From Eudorina sp. 2006-703-Eu-15 (taxonomy: Eukaryota > Chlorophyta > Chlorophyceae > Chlamydomonadales > Volvocaceae), in NCBI GenBank assembly GCA_003117195.1, contig BDSI01000028.1, forward strand, positions 963,001 to 1,027,000: DNA of 64,000 nt, read 5' to 3'. Shown one piece after another: positions 48,189-57,600 of the stretch (position 1 is the stretch's first letter; each line of letters opens with the position of its first letter). The position numbers and the translations under genes are program-made. The notes under the pieces were generated by a model, which had not been told where the DNA came from, searched no databases, and saw nothing but the letters and a program-made list of their open reading frames with translations.

Positions 48189-51100
48189 ATGGTCACCACC
48201 GTGCCAACGGTGTCCCACGTGGGGCCCCCCGACGATGTGCAGCCCCCAGCGAGCTGCCGATCGCCTCATGACCCAACCGAGGCAGCCCGCGATGTGAGGG
48301 AGCGCGCCAGGCGGCTCGCCGGCGAGGTTCTCAGCCGGGGCTTGTCAGCCGCTGTTCCCCCGGCGGGTCGCCTGGGAGCCACAGCCCCCCAACCTCGACC
48401 GCACCAGGTGAGGACCTCCCCTCCCTGTCCCCACCTCGCCGCCCTACTCGCTCCCGAGTGGCCTTGCCCGTATCATCTCGCGGGCAAGGCGTTGCCAACA
48501 ACCAACTGGGCCACCGCTTGGCGGGACTCCCGCGGGACCCGACAGTCCTGATGGCTGCCTGGACGTCCGCAGCACCAGGATGCACATTTCCCCGCGGGAT
48601 TCCGATGTCAGCGGAGGAAGCATCAGGATCCCTCCCCGGCCGCGCGCATCGAGGATAGCCCTCTTGGCGCTGTCCATCCGTTAGTTGGTCTTGCCACCGC
48701 AAACCATCCGAGTGCGGGGTTCGGTGTCCATGGCCTGGGTCCCGCTTGGGCGCCGCCTGCTGGGGGCCGCCGGTCCCTGGCCGCGAGTGACCGCCGGACA
48801 CTACCGGGGGCCCCGCCTCGTGAGAGGTTTTCGCAACAAACCCCAGAGACCCTGCACGCGAGGACCGAGCCCCCCTTCGGGCCTTGAAGGACCTCCTGCA
48901 CTTGCCGCCAGGCCCTTGCGGGTTCACTCCACAGCGCAGCGTGCATGTTTGAAATTTGAGCCAGTCTGGTGGCCAGGAACCAGGATCCCGGCCCTGTTCC
49001 TGTCGTACGCTACGGATCCGCAGTTGGACGCCGTGTCAGCTCTACTGGAGTCCGTCTTCTGGGATGCCCGCGCGCCGGCACCTGTCAATTACCTGCTCCA
49101 GGTCGGTTGGCCGGTGTCAGGTCGTTGGTCAGTTGTAAGTTATGAAGCATGACTACTGGTATCCTGCTCCCGACACGCCGCCCTGGGTACCGGCGAGTTG
49201 GTTACCGTACCATACGGGGGAGGAGGCGCTCGGCATCTTCATAGACCACGTGGCAGTGCTCCTCTGACAGTGCCGTACTGCCTCTCTGTCTGTCTCTCTC
49301 CAGCGCAGCGCAGCGCGCTACATGCCGGGCTCCCCTCGCAGCACCCCGCAGAGGCCGTACTGACTTTGCTGCGGCACCTTCCGCCAGCGCCCTGCTGTCG
49401 CTACCGACCACCGCTACCGACACTGATGCTGCTGATGCTGATGCTGCTGATGCTGATGCTGACGCACCCGCCGCCGCAACGGCTGCCCCCCGTCCCCCCC
49501 CCCGCCGTGTCTCTCAGCACTCGACGGGCAGCGGCAAGAGCTTCACCATCGCCGCTCTGGCAGTGGCGCTGGCGGGCTGGTCGGACTGCTCCGGGGGCCG
49601 GGTGGGCACCGTGCTGGTGCTCAACGACCGCCTGCAGCTGGACCGCCAATTGGGCGCGTGTGTGGAGGCCTTCTGGGCGGGTGAGGAGGGGGCGGGTGGG
49701 GAGGGGGCGGGTGAGGAAGGGGCGGGGTAAATTGAAAAAAGAAATAAACCCAGGGGGCGGATGTGGAGGGCTCTCCAATCGAACAACCGCACCAACGGGT
49801 TGCAGGGCTCCATGTTTCTAGGGCCAAAGGCTCTTGGAACAGCTCGCATGCCACTGCCCTAGACAGACAGGGCCACCACAGGGCACGACAGGCAGCCAAG
49901 GTTGACTGCCGTGCCGTGCCTCCCGCGCCGCCCCACTGGTCTCCCAGGCAACGGCCGACCCGTGGGCGGTCTTCGGAGGGCCACCACCACCGCCGAGCTG
50001 TCCGGCTTCCTCTCCGCCCCGCCCGACTCCCCGCGCCGGCCGGCCGTGGTGCTGACGACGGTCCAGAAGCTGGCAACCCTGTGGCGGGCGGGCGGGGGAC
50101 GGAGCCGGGCGGCGGCTGGAGGCGGCGGCAGTGAGGACGGCGGGCGGGTACGGCTGCGACCCCTGGGGCCCTGGGCGGGTGCGGCAGTGTGGGGCTGGGT
50201 GTGTTTCATTCAGCTGAGCAATCCGTGGCTGTGTGTACTGAGGGTGTGTAAAAGCCGCGACCGCGCTGCGGCCGATGTTGTTGTCGGAGGTGTTGAACAT
50301 CGGGTTGTATATGGCTGGGGGGCAGCTGCGAGCACTTGCTGCCCAAACCATTCATTTATGTGTGGGGTTGAGAGAGCACAGGTACCGCAAACTGTAATTT
50401 AGGGGCATTTCGGGATGCGGCCAACGGGTGCGACGAGTGCGGTCCCGACACGTGCTCCTGGCTTCCTCCCTTTCAACCTCCTCGCTGCGTTGGGGCTTGG
50501 GGCCGTGTGGGGCCCTCCCTGATCGCAGCTCCGGATTGCAGTCATCGCGGATGAGGCGCACCGCCACCACGGCCACGGTACGACAGATCAGATCCATCAG
50601 ATCCTGGCCAGCGCGCTTGGATCTGGGCCCTCGTCCACGGCGAGAGGCGGCGGCGGCGGCGGGGCCGCCTCCAAGCGGCCCCAGGCCCGGGAGCAGCCGC
50701 GTGGACTGACCTACTTTGGCTTCACCGCTACACCCAGCCCCAAGGTGCGGTGTGAGGGCGTCATGATCCCGATCGAAGTCCGGATCTTAAATAGGATCCG
50801 GACTTCCGGGCACAGGAAGAAATGGGTTCTGCGGGTTGTGCGCTCTGTGACTGAGGGTGGGACCACCTGTCTCCCGCATACCGCATACCGCATGCCGCAT
50901 GTCGCACCCCATGTTTACACCCCATACCGCCAGCCGGGGCGGATGATGACCACCCCTTTCGCCGGCGCGCCTACACCGATGCACCATGCAGGCGCTGCAG
51001 CTGTTCGGTGTGGCACGTGAGGTGCCCGCCGACCCATGGGACACTGCCCCGGAAGGCGACAGCGACGCGGGGGACGACACCGGCAGTGCCGGCGGCGCTG

Positions 51101-54100
51101 ACGGTGTCGACCGCCGCCTCGATAAGGCCCGCGGAACCGCCAAGGGACGCAACCAGCAGACTGAGCGGCAGCCACCGCCACCGCAGAAGAAGACGCCGCT
51201 GGATCTGGCCTTGGAGGCGGCCGTGGCCGGCGACCGCGACCGCGTCGGTGGCGGCAGCGGCGACCAAGAGGACGAGGACTCCACCGTGATGGTGTACTCG
51301 CCCTTCCACGCGTACACCATGCGTAATGCCGTACATGACGGCTTCGTACTTGACGTGCTGCGGTCGTACACGGCGGTCACGCCGCGTCTGCAGATCGCGG
51401 GTGTGCGGGGCGGCGCGCGGGGGGCAGCGGCCGGCGGGGAGCCGGGGGGATTGGATCCTGGATCCAACCCGGATCCGGGTGCGGGCGTGGATCCGAATCC
51501 TGCCCAGTCGGGCGGCCTGGACCTCGCGGAGGAGGTGCTGGTGGAGGCGGCGTCCAACAGTCGGGATGTGGTGGAAAGCAAGGTGCGGCTGGGGGTTGGC
51601 CGGGAAGCGGTACGGCAATCCTTGACCTGTTCAGACCTGACCATGGTGTGGCTGGCACCGATACCTTGTACGCCCTGACCGCAACCGGTCCAGCTCATTT
51701 CGATACGGCATCCGAATCATCAGTTGCCGAGGGCCACGCCTCCTTGCCCGGTGGTTGACAGCTTCGAGTTGGGGGGTCCAGGCACGCGGTCTTCGCGTGC
51801 GCCTGCCCCTGCCCCTGCCCCTGCCCCTGCCCCTGCCCCTGCCCCTGCCCCTGCCCCTGCCCCTGCCCCTGCCCCTGCCCCTGCCCTGCCCCTGCCCCTG
51901 CCCCTGCCCCTGCCCCTGCCCCTGCCCCTGCCCCTGCCCCTGCCCCTGCCCCTGCCCCTGCCCCTGCCCCTGCCCCTGCCCCTGCCAGACCCCCTCCAAC
52001 CCTCCGCTGCCCACCCGTCAAACCCGCTGCCAACCCGTCTCCACCTACGTTACCCCGGTGCCCAGGCCGCCTACATCGTGCAGCGCTTCGTGGAGATGTG
52101 GCGGAGGGCCACGGGTGCGGGCTTCACGTCGTTCCGCGGCATGGTGGTGGCGCGCAGCCGGCAGCACGTCGTGTGGTTTGTGCAGGTGGGGCTGGGGGGC
52201 CACGGGGAGGCGGGCTGGGCCCGAGTTTCGTCGATGCTGCTGCTAATGCTGCTGCTGCCGCGGTGGCGGCGGCGTTAATGGGCTGTCCAATGTTGGCCGA
52301 TTACCGGTTAGTCGAATCGAGCCGAAGCGCCATCCTGCTATTGACGGTTGTGGGGACGGTTGCGCTGCGCCGTGCAGGCGCTCCGGCGGGCGGTGGCGGA
52401 CAACTCCGAGTTCGTGCGGCTGTCAGGTGATTGCTACCGCCCACGCGCCGTACACGTCGCAGATCGCATACAGGGCCGTACAGTCATTTATTCCGTACCT
52501 GCACGTGAACTCCAAGGCTGCCTACCTACCCACCTGCGTATCTGCATTCCAGCTATCTCCGCACCAGCTCGCAGAGGGTTGCGGACAGGGACACAATGTG
52601 TGTGTGTGTCATGTCGTACATGTTGCCCGACAGAGGCGGCGGCGGCGGCCGACCCACGGGACGCTGCCATCAGCCGTCGCGGACCGGCCGTCTTCGGCGC
52701 CTTCAGCGGCACCATTCCGCTCCCGGCGGCGGAGGCGGAGGCGCTGGGGCGGCAGTGCAGTCGGTGGTTCCGTACCGGTGCTGACATCCGTTCGTACTTC
52801 AGCCCCAGCAAGCAGCGCGAATGCCCCCGGGCTGACGGGGAGGGCGATGAGGAGCCGGCCGACGCTGCGGCAGGTACGGCAGGTACGGCGCGTACGGAAT
52901 CTGCGGCCACAGTAACCGCAGAATGTACAACCTGCGCCAGCGTGCATGAAGTAATACCTCCGCCATGCAGGTGTACGACAAGCGTTGCCCTTGATGGATC
53001 AACGCCACGGTCTGGAACCCCTTCATATGACACCCAAACCTCACCCACGTACACCTCCCCACCCGCCACCCCGGCCTTTTGCTAGCCCTAAAGGGCCCTC
53101 GCAGCCCCTTAGGACCCGACCACCCGAGCAGCGCGTGGCGATAAGGGGAAGGACAGGCCCTCATGGGCCCACACGCAAGCTGCCAACCCTAGACAATCCG
53201 TCACGTGACACCTGCTCCCGCCAGCACGACACCTTCGAAACACATCACATCCAAAACACACCAAATTTCCGACCCCCCGCGTGTGCAAACCCGGGGTTGC
53301 CAGGATCGGGCAGTTCCAGTTCCGATTCCGACTCCGAGGAGGGAGAGGAGGACCTGGAGCGGCCGAGCAAGCGGAGGCGGCGGGAGGGGCCGGCGGCCGG
53401 CAGCACCCGTGCACGCCGACCCGCGGGTCGCAGCGGCAGCGGCGGCGGCAGCGGCGGCGGACGCGTCCGAGCGACCAGCGGCTGGGACGCCGCCCTGGCG
53501 CACTTGGATGCGGCGGGGCCGACCCACGGGTCTGTCGATGATGTCGATGATGGCGGCGGCGGCGGCGGTGACGGTGACCGCAACCGGGATGAAGGTGGCC
53601 CACGGCAGCCAGGGCCGCAGAAAAGGGGTCGAACCGGAAGCCGCGGCCGAGGCGGGAGGGGGACCCCAGCCGATGATGGTGATGGCACGACTGATCTGCC
53701 ATCAGCAGAGATGGAACCGGAGGAGGACGATGATGAGGAGGACTTGGTCAGCGGCAGTGGCAGTGTGGAGGGGAGCGACGGCGAGGGGGGCGATGACGCC
53801 GACAGCGGCAGCGGCAGTGGCAGTGACAGCGAGTGGCGGTCGGTGGAAGGCGAGGGAGCCAGTGGCGGCGGCAGCGAGTCGGAGAGCGACAGCGACAGCG
53901 ACAGGTTCCGGAGCGATAGCGGCAGCGGACGCAGCGAGGAGAGGGAGCAGGAGGCAGAGCAGGAGGAGGCGGAGGAGGAGGTAGAGGAGGCAGCATTGGC
54001 GGGAGACTTGCAGGATGGCGGCGACATGGCAGCAGCTGACGCTGCGAGGAGGAGTGGGGCCAGAGGCCGCAGTGATGCGGATGCGGCCGCTGCTGCTGCT

Positions 54101-54665
54101 ACAGCCGCCGTACCTGATGGCGGCGCCGCCGCTACTACCGCCGCCGGTGCGGGTGCCGGCCCGCGACCCCGGCGGGTACGGTCCGAGGCGGAGGCGGGCA
54201 TGAGTAATGCTCAGCCAGCGGATTCGGGTCCGGTGGGCAACGGCGGCCGTACAGGTGTCAGTTACGGTTCATTGTTCGGTAGCGACCTCGTCACCTCTGC
54301 GACGGAGTCGGAGCGGCGCCGGCGGTTGCAGCGGCGCCGCGACTCCGTCAAACCCGCGGCGCATGCTGCCGTACAACGCCAGGCCAGCCGCCAGACCGTT
54401 ACGTCGCGGCCCCCCGTCTCGACGCCCCGGGGCGCTGCGGCGCCGGGTGGAGGTGTACGGCAGGCCGTGGAACAGGAGGACGACACAGGGCGACGCGGCG
54501 GTGACGCGGAAGGTGCGGCGGCCGATGTGCAGATGGATGCGCCGACGGAAGAGGCGGCGGCGGCGGCCAGCGGCCGTCCTCAGGGTCCCCGTCCCATGAC
54601 CCGCGCCATGTCTTCCTCCGCGGCGGCGTTGAGCGACCTTCCGGATGCGGAAGCCACTCGGACAC

Positions 54666-54699
<34 letters not shown>

Positions 54700-57600
54700 C
54701 GGCGGCCGTGAGGAGGAGGACCGACGACCCGCGGTTCATGTGACGGAGGCGGACGTCAACGGGCGGGGAGCTGACCCCGGGGCCGCGAGACTGCTGGTTG
54801 TGTGCTCAAAGTACGAGACAGGGTACGACGACCCTCGGCTCGGGGCCATGTTCATCGACAGGTACGGCATGTACGGCAGTACGGTTGGGACATGCATGCG
54901 TTGGTCAGGGAAAGCTTGGCCCGATCCGAGTGGGATATCCTCGGTGAAGGCTGTGACGCCACTTGCCCCATGCCGTAGTCCGCGCCGTACCGATCCGTAC
55001 ATGTCGTACGCGTGCGCAGGTCGCTGTCCGGCGCGCGAGCGGTGCAGGTGCTGGGGCGGCTCAACCGGCCGGCGGCCTCCCTGGCCAAGAGCGCGGCGCT
55101 GCTGGGGGTGGTGGACTTCGTGAACAGCGTGGGGGGGCTGAGGGAGGCGTTCGAGGAGTTCTACGACATCACCTCCCTCACCACCGGTGAGTGGCCGCGT
55201 GGGGTACTTTGAAAACCAAACCCGGACATGAACGGGTAGGTGGGTGGATTGCTTTTAGGAAGTTTCGTGCTAAGAAACGAACGTGTGGGTGGGTGGGTTG
55301 GCAATGCGTCGTCTATGTGGTTATGCCGGGGGCACGGGGATGAGAGATGCTCGGCCGGCCGGCATGCACGGTTGCACGCGCCCGAAGGATTGGCCCTCCC
55401 CTTCCCTCCCCAACCCTGCCATGCCGTCCCAGCTCGTTCCGTCCCCCGCCATCCCGCCACGCCAGCCTTGCCACGACCCACCACCGGGCCTTGGTCGGTC
55501 GTTCCTTCGCCCCACCTCCCCTTCCCTCCCCCCCCCGCGCAGGCAAGCAGGCCCGGCGGCTGCGTCAGGAGCGCCAGATGGAGAGGGCCCTGACCCGCAT
55601 CCTGGAGGCGCTGCAGCCCGCCGCGGACAGGGCGGCGGCGGCAGGGGCGGGGGCGGGGGCAGCAGCCGGGGGAGGTGGCGGAGCCGGAGGTCCCCTCCGA
55701 GGTGGACGTGGAGGTGGGGGCCTGCTGTCTCTGGGTGTGTGTGAGATGGCGGCCCTGGCGGGTGCGGCCCTCAGTCCGGAGGCCCGTCGGGCTCTGGAGG
55801 GGGACCTGGCGCAGTACGTGCAGTTGGCGGGGTCGCTGAGGATGGAGATGCCCGAGATGCCGCTGCCCTTCGCGGAGGCGCTGCTGGCCAGGGTGGGTGG
55901 CTGAAAGGGGGATGGGTGGCTGAAAGGGGGGAAGGGCGGTGAGGCGGGGTCACGGGGAGTGCGGTGGGGCGGGCGGGCGGTTGGGGAGTGCGGCAGGAGA
56001 GGTGGTGGGTTCAAGATTGACAGAGCCTCAAGATGCATAGGGGTGGTGGATGGACTGGCGGCGCAGGGCCAGGGGGCGGGGGCCAGAGGGTGGCGGCTTG
56101 GGAGGGGGATGGAGGAGGGTTGTTGAGGCGGGTGTGGGCGCGCAGGGGAGGGTCGCGGGGGCGGAGGGCGGCGAGGACGGCTGGGTGGACGAGTGCACGC
56201 CGAGATGCGGATCCACAGCCGCCAACCCAACTTCAAAGCGCGGTTGTGTGTGCCCCCCTTGCCCCTTTTCCTGACCTCCCTTCTCTTGCCCTCCCTCCAC
56301 CTGCCTCCCCCCCTCTGCCCCGCTGCGGGGCCGCAGCTGACGTCCGACCGCGAGGCCCGGGAGCGGGCCGCGGCGGCACTCAGGGACGCAGCCGGGGCGG
56401 CGGGCGACGGCGGCGGCGGCGGCGGCTCCCTACCTGACGTACAGGTGGCAGTACGGAAGTCATTGCACCTGGTCGTGTGTGTGTGTGTGTGTGTGTTGTC
56501 ACTGCGTTTCCTCACAGCTGGGGACGCTCCGGCCCTCTGAAGCCGTTGTCGGGCCTGTACGCCAGCCCAGCCCCAATCCCAACTTGCACGGAGCTGGATG
56601 CTGGTTGCCGGTGTGAAGGCTCCTTCCCCTCCTTTTGACTCCGGGGCTGCTTGCGTCTGGGGGCGGCTTGCTTTATAGTTTAACCCCCTCACTCCGCCCA
56701 CTGCACCTCACCGCGCCGCAAACGCCGTCCCGTCCCCCGTCCCCCGACCCCGACCCGCTCTGCGGTGTGCAGGTGGCGGTATGTGAGCTCGAGGAGACGT
56801 TCTCCGGAGCCATTTACCTGGCGGGACCGGCAGGGGCTGGGGCGGCCGCCGGCGACGGCGCCGGCGACGGCGGCGCTGGGGCGAGCGGCGGCGGCGGCGG
56901 TGCTGTCAGTGCGCCGCCAGGGGTCCCCTCGCCGGCGGCTGGAGCCGGAGGGGGATGGCGCGCGGCGGTGGGGCTGCCGGCGTCGGCGGCGGCGCTACGC
57001 GGGCGGCCGATTCAGTCGCGGGGCTGGGGCCGGCAAGGAGGGTCGGGGGGCGGCGGCGGACGCTCCAGGTAGCGTGGGGTAGAGTGACGTGGTATGGGGC
57101 GGGTGATTGCGTCGGATGGGCCGGATGGGATTTGTCGAGGAGGAGGAAGGGTTTGGGTTATGGGCCGGGTGGTGACCCTGTTGTGCACCGTATCCGAGAA
57201 CCGCGCCGCGATCCTGAGCTGTGGGGTGTCGCACAGTCACACAGTCAACCCGGAAGCGCATGCCGGGTTTTCTTGCATATCGCGCACTCCTGCCTTGCAC
57301 GCATGCAGCCACGCACCGTCCGTGCCGTGCGTATCAAACACAGCCGCCTCCAAGGCGCGTGTGTGTGTGTGTGTGTGTGTGTGGGGGGGGTTAAATTGAA
57401 AAAAAGAAATAAACACAAAAAACAGGCCCAGGCACACCCTGTGTGTGTGGGGGGGGGGTCTGGGGCTGAGCGAGCATGTGGGGTACCCCGCCGCAGGTCC
57501 AGGGCGGGAGGTGGCGGCGGCGGCTCCTCCGCCGCCGCCTCTAGCCGGCTGGATCGCAAGGTCCGCTCCAACCGCCCGCTCTCTGAGGTCATCGCCGCCG

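Noticed and set aside
51695..52278. Pro/Ala, Pro/Leu and Gly/Gln repeat proteins on both strands
   Set aside because: Shadows of the CCCCTG hexanucleotide array in an intron.
53245..54201. 318-codon Ser/Pro-rich minus frame
   Set aside because: Antisense shadow of the acidic Ser/Gly exon of the HsdR-TFIIS gene.
55565..56701. 378-codon minus frame, Pro/Ser/Arg-rich
   Set aside because: Antisense to exons 12-13 of the fusion gene and intron C-runs; no domain and no splice logic.
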